Below the pieces are notes generated by a model, which saw nothing but the letters and a program-made list of their open reading frames with translations, was not told the origin of the DNA and made no database searches. Both the position numbers and the translations under genes were made by a program. Of a stretch of DNA of 64,000 bases, positions 31,877-42,248 are shown piece by piece. This DNA comes from Closterium sp. NIES-65 (taxonomy: Eukaryota; Streptophyta; Zygnematophyceae; Desmidiales; Closteriaceae): positions 685,001 through 749,000 of the forward strand of contig CANXME010001269.1 in assembly GCA_948144175.1 (NCBI GenBank), in the 5' to 3' direction. Numbering within the stretch: position 1 is the stretch's first letter; each line of letters begins with the position of its first letter.

Positions 31877-32090
31877 TCGATCCCCTTGGATCGATCCTGT
31901 GGATGGGCTTACCACCTCCTTGCTTCCGTAGCAACTGCTACCACTACTCTCTGTGCCGCACGCCACGGGGCGTGCGGCAGTTTCTCATCCCGCCGTGCGC
32001 CCCGAGGCGCGCGGTGGTTTTCTGGCCGCCGTGCGTCCCGAGGCGCGCGGCGGTTCTCTGCCCGCTGTGTGCCCTGAGGCGCGCGGCGGG
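31877..32090 (+). promoter_or_regulatory. Element E post-PBS stem-loop and three tandem leader hairpins
   Basis: TCGATCC / GGATCGA (31877-31883 with 31888-31894, loop CCTT). Then three 12-13-bp hairpins: 31990-32001 with 32006-32017, 32026-32037 with 32042-32053 (loops CCGA), and 32061-32073 with 32078-32090 (loop CTGA). Every change between the units leaves Watson-Crick or G-U pairs. Confidence 0.7.
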
Positions 32091-32979
32091 CTTCTGCCCC
32101 GTCATTCAGCGCGTCGTCCTCGGGAGGCGCCGCGACGGGCGACGGGGACCCGCGCGTCGCCCCCCGTCGCCCGTCGTGGCCTTCGCGCGGCCCGTACAGC
32201 AGTGCGCGGCACGTACGGGCTGCGCCAGGCTCGCGCGTGCCCCGTACGGGCTGCGCCAGACCCGCGCGCGGCCCGTACGGGCTGCACCAGGCCCGCGCGC
32301 GGCCCGTACGGGCGGCGCCAGGCCCGCGCGCGGCTCGGGCCGCCTGCGCGCGGCTCGGGCGACTGTACCAGGCCCGTGGTGGGCCCGTTCCTAGCTTCCC
32401 CTGCCCTCCCCGCTGTTCCCTAGTGCTTCTACTAGCGCCTCACCCCTCCTCCCCATTCTCCTGAATTAGGGTTTGGGGGTGAGGGGTATGGGGGTGAGCC
32501 CACTATGTGCCGTTCCCTGCTCCTCCTCCTCCTCCGTCTCCTTGTGCTGCAGCTGCCGCTGAGGGGGGGTGGACTTGTTGGAGCCGGTGGAGTGGTACTA
32601 AGGGGGGGTGAAGGGGGAGTGGAGCTAGGGGGTGTAGCAGCGGGTGTGTGAGAGGGTCGTTGGGCAGCTGGGGGAGGTTGAGTGGAGGCAACAGTCTTGT
32701 CGTCAGCAGCAGCAGCAGTCCGGAGGCTACAATCTCCGGTAGTCGCCAGTCGCCCGTGGGTCCGTTGCTCGCCTTCCGCTACTATTAGCCGCGGGGCCAG
32801 TTACTCCATTAGTCTGGAGCGCTGTTCCGGTAGCCACTGAGCCAGCAGCTTGTCTGTGTGTCTGCAGCGTCAGCAGTCGCCTCCCATCTTCTCTCCCCCA
32901 TAGTCCCTCCTCCTCCACACATGCCCTCTGCGATAGCCTCTAGCTTTGCTCATAATTGTGAACTTTAAACTATTTCTTC

Positions 32980-33080
32980 TTGAACTTGTGCTCAGAATGT
33001 GTGGTGACATTGTGATCCACCCTGAGCTTGTACTGTTTTGCTTGCTCTGCTGATTACACCCCACTTTGGCTATGGGGGTG
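32980..33080 (+). promoter_or_regulatory. Element E 3' UTR block and polypurine tract
   Basis: TTGAACTTGTGCTCAGAATG and TGTGGTGACATTGTGATCC as in the autonomous elements, then CTATGGGGGTG (33070-33080). Confidence 0.7.
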
Positions 33081-33208
33081 TGTTAGAATGTTATCTTATG
33101 CTCTAGCCTGTAGTGGGTGCTCTATAGCGAGTACAACCCTTCTAGGGTTTGCTATTTGTATCCTCATTCTTGCTAGTGCAATCCTCTTCTTTCTTCTAAA
33201 TTTTGACA
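33081..33208 (+). repeat. Element E 3' LTR (128 bp)
   Basis: Starts TGTTAGAATG (one change from the 5' copy) and ends ATTTTGACA. Two substitutions and two small indels separate it from the 5' LTR. Confidence 0.94.
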
Positions 33209-33213
33209 CCTTC

Positions 33214-33593
33214 CTCCACCCACATAGGTTTCGAGCAGCAAGGACTTGAGAAAATATTTTCTTGAAATTTGATTTCGGTCGGTGGTTGGGCGTTCAAGCT
33301 GCCCTGAGCAATTTTTTTTTCCTTTTTGTTACAACCCTATTATCAGTGGTGCGGAGGTGATTTCACCTCAAGAGGCCAAACCAGCAATGCGGACCAATTG
33401 CCTGGCGAAGAATTGGCGTGGAACAAACGTGTGGTTATAGTACAGTGTCACAAAAGTGTTGTTTTGCATGTTTTCTCGGTTTTCTTGATGCGCCCAGCTT
33501 CAGACAGTGCCCAACCTGAACCGACGCACCACTGGTGCGGATGGAAGAATCCGCGAAGGCCATTTTTTACCAGAAGAACAGCGCCCTAATGGA
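33214..33593. other. Gene-free spacer between E and F
   Basis: 380 bp, AT-richer than its surroundings, with a T run near 33310. I see no gene or repeat here beyond a 7-bp inverted repeat near 33522-33540 (CGCACCA / TGGTGCG). Confidence 0.5.
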
Positions 33594-33598
33594 ATCTG

Positions 33599-33727
33599 TG
33601 TCAGAATATTATCTTATTGTTCTAGCCTGTAGTGGGGTGCTCTATAGCGAGTACAACCCTTCTAGGGTTTGCTATTTGTATCCTCATTCTTGCTAGTTCA
33701 ATCCTCTTTTTTCTTCTAATTTTGACA
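33599..33727 (+). repeat. Element F 5' LTR (129 bp)
   Basis: TGTCAGAATATTATCTTATT to AATTTTGACA; followed by an exact initiator-Met-type PBS at 33728-33739. Confidence 0.95.
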
Positions 33728-33742
33728 TGGTATCAGAGCGAG

Positions 33743-33908
33743 TCGATCCCCTTGGATCGATCCTGTGGGTGTGTCCCCACCTTGCTTCCGCTGCTACTTT
33801 TTCATCCCGCCGTGCGCCCCGAGGCGCGCGGCGGTTTTCTGCCCGCCGTGCGCCCCGAGGCGCGCGGCGGTTCATTGCCCGCTGTGCGCCCCGGGGCGCA
33901 CGGCGGGC
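33743..33908 (+). promoter_or_regulatory. Element F post-PBS stem-loop and three tandem leader hairpins
   Basis: TCGATCC / GGATCGA (33743-33749 with 33754-33760). Hairpins: 33807-33818 with 33823-33834, 33843-33854 with 33859-33870 (loops CCGA), and a 14-bp stem 33877-33890 with 33895-33908 (loop CCGG). In the third, the right arm carries A where the others have G, giving a Watson-Crick pair with the T that is wobble-paired in units one and two. Confidence 0.72.
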
Positions 33909-34726
33909 TTCTCCTCTACGTCGCGGCCCCGCCCCGGCCCGTCGCCGCCCGTGCGCCTGCCCGGCTCGGCCCCGCCCTTCGTCGCGGCCCCGCCCCGGCC
34001 CGTCGCCGCCCGTGCGCCTGCCCGGCTTGGCCCCGCCCTACCTGTCGCGGTCCCACCCCGACCGTCGCGGCCCCGCCCCGCTCGTCGCGGCCCCGCCCCT
34101 TGTCGCGGCCCCGCCCTCCCCTCAGGTCCGTGGTGGGCCCCCCCCCCCCTTTCTCCCCTTCCCCCATTTCCCGTCGCCCGTCGCGGCTCCTTCGGGGGCG
34201 AGCTGTGGGGTGGCGGGTATGGGGGTGGCCGGTGTGCCTTCCTCCCTTTCTCCTCCTCCTCCTTCGTCTCCCACTGCTGCAGCTGTCGCTGAGGGGGGTG
34301 GTTGTGTGGGAGACTGGGGTTTAGGGTTTTAGGGGGGTGCGTGGGAGTAGAGCTAGTGGTGTAGCAGTGGGTGTGTATCAGGGGGGTGGGACTGTGTGCG
34401 GGAGGATGAGCGGAGGTTGCCAGTTTGTCGTCCGCAGCACCTGTAGTCCGGGGCGCTGTCCCGGTAGCCCAGTCGTAGCCAGCTGTGCCAGCCGCCCGTG
34501 GGTCCGTTGCCCGTCCGCCGCTATTTGAGCCGCGGGGCCTGTTACCCCTGTAGTCCGGGCGCTGTCCGGTAGCCGCTGTGCCAGTCTGCCTCCTGTTGCC
34601 CGTGTGTCTGCAGCTTCAGCCGTCGCCTCCTGTCTCCTCTCCCCTCACTCTCCCTCCTCCTCCTCACTTGCCCGTTGTGACTACCACTAGCTTTGCTTAT
34701 AATTGTAAACTCTAAACTATTTCTTC

Positions 34727-34827
34727 TTGAACTTGTGCTCAGAATGTGTGGTGACATTGTGATCCACCCTAAGCTTGTTTTGCTTTGCCTGCTCTGCTGA
34801 TTACACCCCACTTTGGCTATGGGGGTG
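34727..34827 (+). promoter_or_regulatory. Element F 3' UTR block and polypurine tract
   Basis: TTGAACTTGTGCTCAGAATG with TGTGGTGACATTGTGATCC (34727-34777), then CTATGGGGGTG at 34817-34827. Confidence 0.7.
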
Positions 34828-34957
34828 TGTCAGAATATTATCTTATTGTTCTAGCCTGTAGTGGGGTGCTCTATAGCGAGTACAACCCTTCTAGGGTTTG
34901 CTATTTGTATCCTCATTCTTGCTAGTTCAATCCTCTTTTCTTCTTCTAATTTTGACA
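34828..34957 (+). repeat. Element F 3' LTR (130 bp)
   Basis: Identical to the 5' copy except for one small indel in the CTCTTTT stretch. Confidence 0.95.
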
Positions 34958-34962
34958 ATCTG

Positions 34963-35773
34963 TGCTCTGTGGGGCTGACGACATGGCCGAAAAGCGAAGG
35001 AAGCTGCGTGATTTCAAGAAAACAAGACTGGACGTTTACGTCGAAAGGGTTGCGTAGAGTCGTTTCTAGTGGTATAAGGAACATAGGAAGGAACATAATA
35101 TATTATACTTATGGAGAAGACATCTGAGAGAAAAGTATAATCACGCACATGTTTTAACGCTTGTCTAGTTATTAAAAGGGAACGATTTGGACAGTGATGA
35201 TATTTTTTATTATAATAAAAAACATTTTTTACCTCCATCTTACTATATTGCACCATCCAATTAATATAGTGGGTTCATTGTTTTCAGCTGTAGTCTATAA
35301 CGTGGTTATGCGTGCGTTTTACGTGACACGGCTTTCAAACTAGTTTCTTGCTCATATTTCAACATATACACCTGAATGAAGTATTGTCCATGCCTAGTTG
35401 TTTATTCTGCCCTAACGATACAATCACCTTAACAATGTGAATCGCATTTGCCCCAAACGTTACACACTATTCTAACGAGAAACATCTGTATTGTTTCCTT
35501 TCACACTTGTCAACTCGAATATGACGCTCGTCTCTTCTTGGTTCTTGGTTCTTGGTTCGTGGTCAGATCTTGGTTCTCGATCCTTATAACTACCTACAAT
35601 AGCTATACCGTTTTCTCAAAACCCCGCCGTCGCCTCTCCTCCAATCCCAGTGTATCCTCTCCTTCCCATCCCGCCAGCGCCTCTCCCTCCTCCCAACCGC
35701 CGTTGCCTCTCCCTCCCATCCCGCCATGGCCTCTCCCTCCCGGCCCATCATAGCCGCTCCCTTCCTCTTCGCC
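34963..35773. other. Gene-free interval with a CT-rich minisatellite
   Basis: AT-rich DNA without a supportable gene, a TTGGTTC-type short repeat at about 35535-35580, and imperfect CCTCTCCCTCCCATCCCGCC units from about 35620. Element G is inserted in this array, which resumes after it at 42484. Confidence 0.6.
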
Positions 35774-35778
35774 GTCGC

Positions 35779-35905
35779 TGTCAAACACTATATGTGTTAT
35801 TGTTGTGTAGGCTCTAGTGGGTTAGCCTTTAGGGGGTACACAAAGCTAGGGTTTCCTACTTGTACTCCAACTTTTCATAGTTCAATCACTTCTCTCATTC
35901 TAACA
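35779..35905 (+). repeat. Element G 5' LTR (127 bp)
   Basis: TGTCAAACACTATATGTG to CATTCTAACA; the core has AAAGCTAGGGTTTCC. Confidence 0.95.
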
Positions 35906-35960
35906 TGGTATTACGAGCCTAGGTTAGGAACCTAGGACCGATCGATTCTAAGGGCCCACC
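35906..35960 (+). promoter_or_regulatory. Element G PBS, stem-loop and GGGCCCACC motif
   Basis: PBS variant TGGTATTACGAGCC. A perfect 8-bp stem CCTAGGTT / AACCTAGG (35918-35925 with 35929-35936, loop AGG) follows, then GGGCCCACC at 35952-35960. Confidence 0.75.
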
Positions 35961-36434
35961 GTTCCGTTTCCTCCCTACCTGCTAGCGCCCTCGTGCGCCT
36001 CTCCTTAACGGCCCCTTAAGGCCACGCGACCCGCCACCCGCCCCCTTAGCGACCCGCACGCCGCCCCTTACCGGTCCCGTCGACCCCACGCACCACCCCT
36101 TAGAGGCCCCGCTGGCCCCGTCGACCCCGCGCGCGACCCGCTTAGAGGCCCCGCTGGCCCCGCCTACCTCGTGCGCGACCTGCCTAGAGGCCCCACTGGC
36201 CCCGTCTACCTCGCGCCGCTCCCCCTTAGCGGCCCCGCTGGCCTCGTCGACCCCGCGCGCCGCCCCTTAGCGCCCCGCAAACGACAGCCTCGGCCCCGCC
36301 AGAACCGAGCCGCCCGAACCGAGCCGCGCCGCCCTCCCTGTACTAAACAGTCCGCACTGGTCCGAGCCGCCCTACTGCTGTTAGGGTCTGCCTAGTGCTT
36401 CTACTGCTACTATACTGCTGCTCCTACTGCTGCT

Positions 36435-39400
36435 ATGGCTAGCCCTCCTGTGCTAGCCTTCGATACTGAGGGCCGTCCAGTGAAGTTTGACACCTGGCTA
36501 GATGACCTGCACCTCTTCCTACAGCTCACTGCCAAGGAGGACATCTCACTGTACGATCACGCCCTAGGCCATGCCACTGCCCCTGCTGCTACTGCTGACA
36601 GCACTGCCCGCTCACAGTGGCAGACTCGTGACGCCCACACTCGCTTTGCTATTTGCAACTCCCTGCCGATAGATGAGCGTGAGCACTTTGGCCAGCACAA
36701 GACTGCACAGGCACTGTACACTGCTGTCGTTGCTCGCTAATCCTCACCTGCCTCTGTCACACTAGGCCGCCTCTCCCTCCCCTACCTGTTCCCTGACCTG
36801 GCCTCCTTCCACACTGTCGCTGACCTCATCACGCACCTCCGTACTAGTGAGGCCCGCTTCCGTGCCGCCATGCCCGATAAGTTTCTTGCCACGAACCCCC
36901 CCCCCCCCCCCCCGCTCTGGCTCACTCTCTACCACCTAGTCACCCGCCTCCCTGACACTCTTCGTGCTATCAGGGATCACTTCCTAGCTCGCTGCCCCAT
37001 TGAGCTCACCATTGCCCTCCTCGAGAAGGAACTGCTTGCAGCTGAGGCTAGCATAGTCGCTGTAGGTGCCTCTCGTGGCGACCCCCGCACCCCTTTCTTT
37101 GAGGGGTGTTCCCCTTCCCCCCTTCTTCCCTCTGTAGCCTCTGCTTCTGCTGTCGACCTCCTTGGTGCTGAGAAGGTCGGGACTGCGTCTGCTTCGAGCG
37201 GGCGCCGCAGTGGCAAGGGCAAAGGGGGTAAGGGAGGCGGAGGTGATGGCGGGGGAGGCGGTGGTGGGGGTGGTGGCGGCGGTGGGGGTGGTGGTGGGGC
37301 TGGGGGGGCTAGTGGCAGCAGTGGGGGTGGTGGCGGCAGCGGCGGGGGAGGCGGCAAGGGCGGGGGTGGTGGTGGGGGCGGCGGTGGACACGGCGGCAGC
37401 AGGGGAGGGGGTGGTCGAGGCGGTGGCGGCGGTGGTGATGGTCGTGGAGGCGCTGGCAGTGGCTAGAGCATGCAGCACACTCCGTCGCCCCAGGAGCTCC
37501 GTGAGTGGTACGCTCAGCACGGGGGGGGGGGGGGGGGGGGGGGGGTGGCCTTAGCTGCACGTACGTCATCCGCACTGGTGACCGCTCTGGTCAGTCGTGT
37601 GGGAGGGCGCACCCCACGCAGCGCTGCTTCTCACGCCTCAACGACGCTTGGCGTACTCAGTTCCTTCATGCGACTGAGCTGCCCCGCTGGGCTGATCTTA
37701 TGAAGAAGAACATTGATATCTTTGCACTAGACTTTGATGCTATTCTCACTGCCATGTATGTGATGTCTATTAGTGGAGAGGGTGCTCAATACCTCCGTGT
37801 TCCGCCCGACCCGGGCATTCGGACCAGTAAGGCTGCCGCTCTAGGTGCTAGAGTGTCTGCTACCCCAGGTGCTGGTGAGGCTGCTGCTCTAGGTGCTAGT
37901 GCGTCTGCGCCCCCTAGTACTTAGTCGACTGCGGCACTACACACCTTCACACTAGACTCAGGTGCCTCCCGCTATTTCTTTCGTGACCGCACAGATCTTG
38001 AGCAGCTTGCTCGGCCCGTTGCAGTCTCCCTCGCTGACCCCTCTGGGGGTCCAGTCCTTGCGACCTCCTCCACAGTCCTCCCCTATCCGGCCGTCCCGTC
38101 GGGCACACTGTCCGGTCTCTACCTCCCCTCGTTCTCTACGAACTTGGTGGCGGGTAGTGCGCTCCAGGACAGAGGTGTCCACCAGTTCACCCCTGCCTAC
38201 GAGCGCATGACACACTGCACGTGTGGGGCCCCGCCCGCGTCCGTGGTCATGGTCAGGAGAGGTACTTCCTGATAGTTGTTGACGACTACTCGCGCTACAC
38301 CACGGTCTTCCCCTTGCGCACCAAGGGTGAGGTCCCTGATGTTTTGATCCCTTGGATCCGCGCTTCTCGTCTCCAGCTCAGCGAGCGTTTCCGCTCGGAC
38401 TTTCCTGTCCTGCGCTTGCACTCTGACAGAGGTGGTGAGTTCTCCTCCGACCTCTTGGCAGCCTACTGTGCGGAGCACGGCATCTGCCAGTCGTTCACGC
38501 TTTTGGCTCTCCACAACAGAATGGAGTTGCTGAGCGCCTCATTGGCCTAATCATGGAGGTCGCTCGTACATCCTTGATCCATGCGGCTGCCCCCCACTTT
38601 CTGTGGCCGTTTGCGGTCCGATACGCTGCGCATCGGCTCAACCTCTGGCCTCGTGTTTCCTTGCCGGAACCTCCCCGACACTGCGTTGGACGGGAGAGGT
38701 TGGCGATGCGTCGCGTTTTCGGGTCTGGGGATCTCGAGCTTTTGTTCGCGATACGTCCGCGGACAAGCTCTCCTCCCGCACTGTTCCTTGTGTCTTCCGA
38801 GGCTTTATTCCGGACGCGTCTGGTTGGCAGTTTTACCACCCCACCTCGCGCCGTGTCCTCGCCTCTCAGGACGTCACCTTTGACGAGTCGGTACCCTTCT
38901 ACCGCCTCTTCCCCTACCGCACTGCCCCACTCCCCCCCCCGCCTCTCTTCCTCACCCCAGGTGCCGCTGTAGTAGACCCCCTCCCCCCTCAGGGTGCAGC
39001 TCCCTCAGGTGTGTCCCAGGTAGACCCGGTTGGACCTGTCGAGGTAGCTGTCGACTCTCGCCCTCCTGAGGGTGCGGAGCCTAGGGGTGCGGAGCCTAGG
39101 GGTGCGGAGCCTGGGGTTGCGGAGTCTGGGGGTGCTGAGCCTGGGGGTGCGGAGCCTAGGGGTGCCGAGCCTAGGGTTGCGGAGTCTGGGGGTGCTGAGC
39201 CTGGGGGTCGTGAGCCTGCGGGTGCTGAGTCTGGGGGTGCTGAGTCTGGGGGTACTGAGCCTGGGAGTGCTACATCTGGAGGAGCTCTCTCCTCACAACA
39301 GCTGCGCGAGTGGTAGTTACAGTACTGCATCCTCAGGAGAGGTGCTTCTGGAGCTAGGAGTGCTGCTGGAGCTAGTGCTAGTGCTTCCTCTCCTAGGCGG

Positions 39401-42124
39401 GAGCTGCCCTCTCCCCAACGGCTCCGTGAGTGGTACGCACGGCGCTGCAGTCTCAGGAGTGGCGCTCCTAGTATCGCGGACCCTGCTACTTGCGCTGCGG
39501 ACCCTGGAGATGGAGCTGCTGCTGGTGCTGCGGACCCGGGCGTTGGAGCTGCTACTGGTGCTGCGGACCCTGGAGTTGGGGTTGCTCGTGGTGCTGCGAA
39601 CCCAGGAGTTGGAGCTGCTGCTGGTGTTGCGGACCCGGGCGTTGGAGCTGCTAGTGGTGCTGCGGACCCTGGAGTTGGGGCTGCTACCGGTGCTGCGGAC
39701 CCTGGAGTTGGAGCTGCTGCTGGTGCTGCGGACCCTAGCGTTGGAGCTACTGGAGCAGCTGGTCCTTGAGGTGCTTGCACTGGAGGTGCTGCTGGAGCTG
39801 CTGGAGGTTCTGGTGTTGTCTCTGCTACTGCATGGGGCACCTCACGGCCGCGGCCGTACTTCGTTCCACTCCTTCAGTAGGTTCTTGGTCAATCGCCTCC
39901 TCTTAGCCCCCCTCCCTTTGTAGAGTGTCCACCGCTAGTTCTGTCGCAGTCACAGCTACCGCCTGCCTCGCCACTTCCTCGTCCTTCTCCCTACACTGGT
40001 CCTACAGGCGATCTCACAGAGCGTTTTGAGCCTGAGTCTCGTCCTGTGTCGCCTGTGTCCCGTCCTGAGTCACCTGTTCGTACTACTTCCACCTGTCGCC
40101 GTGCACCACGTGAGCGTCCGCCACCTGTCCGTGGCACACACCGGATGTCACTGCGTCCCTCCACTGCTCCACAGCGTGTCCCTCTGCCGTCTCCCCCTGA
40201 GTCCTCTCTTCCTGCTCTTGCTGACCTGGAGTCTAACTCTCTTCGTGCTACCAGTCCTACTGTCACGCGTCTCCTGGCCACTGCTGTCACTGACCCTTCG
40301 TTTGAGTCTGCTGCTGCGTCTGCCCTAGTTGCTGAGCTTGTCGACTTTGCTGCCCGTTGTCGTCTAGACTACGCTGCCAGTCTTGTCGCTGAGTCTAAGT
40401 CTGTCTGTCCTCCGTCCGTCGGGGGTGAGTGTGCTCTTAGCACGGACGTCCTTGAGGACAGACAGGAGGACCTTGAGTGTCTTGCAGCCGCTGCACCCCA
40501 TCTCGTGTCCATACTAATTGCCCCTGAGGGAGACCCGGATGCACCAGACATCCCGACTCCTCGATCATACGCTGAGGCGATCGAGAGTACCTACTCCTCA
40601 CAGTGGCAGTCAGCCATGGACGCAGAGATGGCTTCCTGGAAGTCCATAGGCACCTAAGTCGACGAGGTTCCCCCACATGGGGCGAACATCGTCAGTGGCA
40701 TGTGGATTTTCGGGGTGAAGCGGCCGCCGGGTTCTCCGCCTGTCTTCAAGGCTCGTTACGTTGCTCAAGGCTTCAGTCAGCGAGAGGGAGTAGACTTCTT
40801 TCAGACCTTCTCCCCCACCCCGGATATGACCACTGTTTGGGTACTACTGCACGTTGCTGCTCAGCGCGACTACGAGCTTCACTCTCTTGACTTCAGCACA
40901 GCTTTCTTGCAGGGCAGTCTGCACAAGGAGATCTGGCTGCGCTGCCCTCCTGGCTTCACTGGGTCGTTTCCTCCTGGTACCCAGTGGAGCCTCCGGCGGC
41001 CGGTCTACGGTCTCCGCCAGGCGCCTCGTGAGTGGCAGGACACACTGAGGACTACTCTTGCGGCACTTGGGTTCTCTCCTTCTACTGCTGAACCGTCGCT
41101 GTTTCTGCGCACCGACACTTCGCTGCCGCCGTTCTACATCTTCGTGTACGTCGACGACTTGGTCTTTGCCACACCTGACACTGAGTCTCTCGCCCACGTG
41201 AAGTCGGAGCTGCAGAAGAGACACGCGTGCATAGACCTGGGTGAACTGCGCAGCTACCTTGGCTTGCAGATTACCCTTGACAAAGCACGCCGCACCATTA
41301 CCCTGACTCAATCACACATGGTGCAGCAGGTCCTTCAGCGCTTCGGCTTCACCTGGTCCTCAGCACAGGCCACTCCTCTAGCTATAGGTCACTCGCTCTC
41401 AGCCCTGCCTTTGGATGAGTCCGTAGAGTCGAGTGGTCCTTACCCAGAGCTTGTTGGTTGCCTCATGTACCTGATGACTTGCACTCGTCCTGGCCTAGCA
41501 TACCCTCTTGGCCTCTTGGCTCGCTATGTGGCTCCTGGTCGGCACCGAAAGGTGCACTGGGATGCTGCAAAGAGGGTATTGGGCTACTTGTGCAGTACAT
41601 CAGGCATGGGGCTCGTGCTTGGAGGAGGGAGCTCAGTTGTTCTCACTGGGCACTCAGACGCTTCTTGGGTTGACGACCAGGCTACTCAGCGGTCGTCACA
41701 CGGTTACACCTTCAGCCCTGGCTCTGGTTCAGTTTCGTGGCGCTCTACGCGTTCGTCTTCAGTTCTCAGCTCCAGTTGTGAGGCTGAGATCTACGCCACA
41801 GCCATGGCTGCACAGGAGTTACGCTGGCTCACCTATCTGCTGACCGACCTTGGAGAGCGGCCTAGTTCTCCTCCAGTGCTGTACGTCGACAACAAGGCTG
41901 CCATTGCCTTGTGTGAGGAGCACAGACTGGAGCACAGAACGAAGCACATCGCTCTCCGTTACTTCCTTGCTCGTGAGCTGCAGTAGCGTGGTCAGCTTCG
42001 TCTGCGTTACGTGGCCTCTTAGGCCAACACCGCTGATATATTCACCAAGGCACTTCAGCTTGGTGATCATCAGCGCTTCTGCACTTTGCTGGGGCTGGTG
42101 CCCACTTTTCCTCACTTGTTGTAG
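36435..42124 (+). pseudogene. Element G gag-pol remnant
   Basis: ATG 36435 starts MASPPVLAFDTEGRPVKF. Gag to about 37140, Gly-rich tract (37220-37465), finger (about 37556-37630), protease DSGASRYFF (about 37960), truncated integrase (HSDRGGEFSSDL), A-E-P-G-G repeats (39070-39280), a G-A-x-D-P-G-V-G-type array (39480-39770, seen in a shifted frame), RT with an intact FYIFVYVDDLVF (about 41140), and RNase H (GHSDASWVDD, SCEAEIYAT). Breaks: TAA 36738, TAG 37464, frame change at the G run near 37520-37544, TAG 37922, a deletion at 38219, frameshift near 38505, TAG 39316, TAA 40655, TAG 41984. The RT/RNase H part (40700-41986) is open. Confidence 0.92.
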
Positions 42125-42248
42125 GCTTTACCTGTACTGTGATCTCTATATATATATACTCTTGCCTGCCTACTCTGCTAGGTTGAGATCACCCTTGTTG
42201 TTTGTGCTGCATATATACTTCTGCATGTGAACTGGCCATGTGGCCCTT

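Larger units (their letters stand above)
31736..33208 (+). mobile_element. Element E: small non-autonomous LTR element
   Basis: 1,473 bp with LTRs of 126 and 128 bp, flanked by a perfect duplication ccttc (31731-31735 and 33209-33213). It has a PBS variant (TGCTATCAGAGC), the post-PBS stem-loop, a three-hairpin array, GC-rich repeats such as CCCGTACGGGCTGCGCCAG (32200-32340), the conserved 3' UTR block and the shared PPT. There is no gag, protease, integrase or RT sequence. It would depend on proteins of an autonomous relative, in the manner of TRIM or LARD elements. Confidence 0.94.
33599..34957 (+). mobile_element. Element F: small non-autonomous LTR element, very recent
   Basis: 1,359 bp with LTRs of 129 and 130 bp that differ by one small indel, flanked by a perfect duplication atctg (33594-33598 and 34958-34962). 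Canonical PBS TGGTATCAGAGC, post-PBS stem-loop, hairpin array, GC-rich leader, 3' UTR block and PPT, with no coding domains. The internal sequence is clearly homologous to E and H. Confidence 0.95.

Noticed and set aside
37520..37546. Programmed frameshift between gag and pol at the G run
   Set aside because: C and L read through this point in one frame, and the other breaks occur at different homopolymers, so random slippage or sequence error is simpler; kept only as a low-interest finding.
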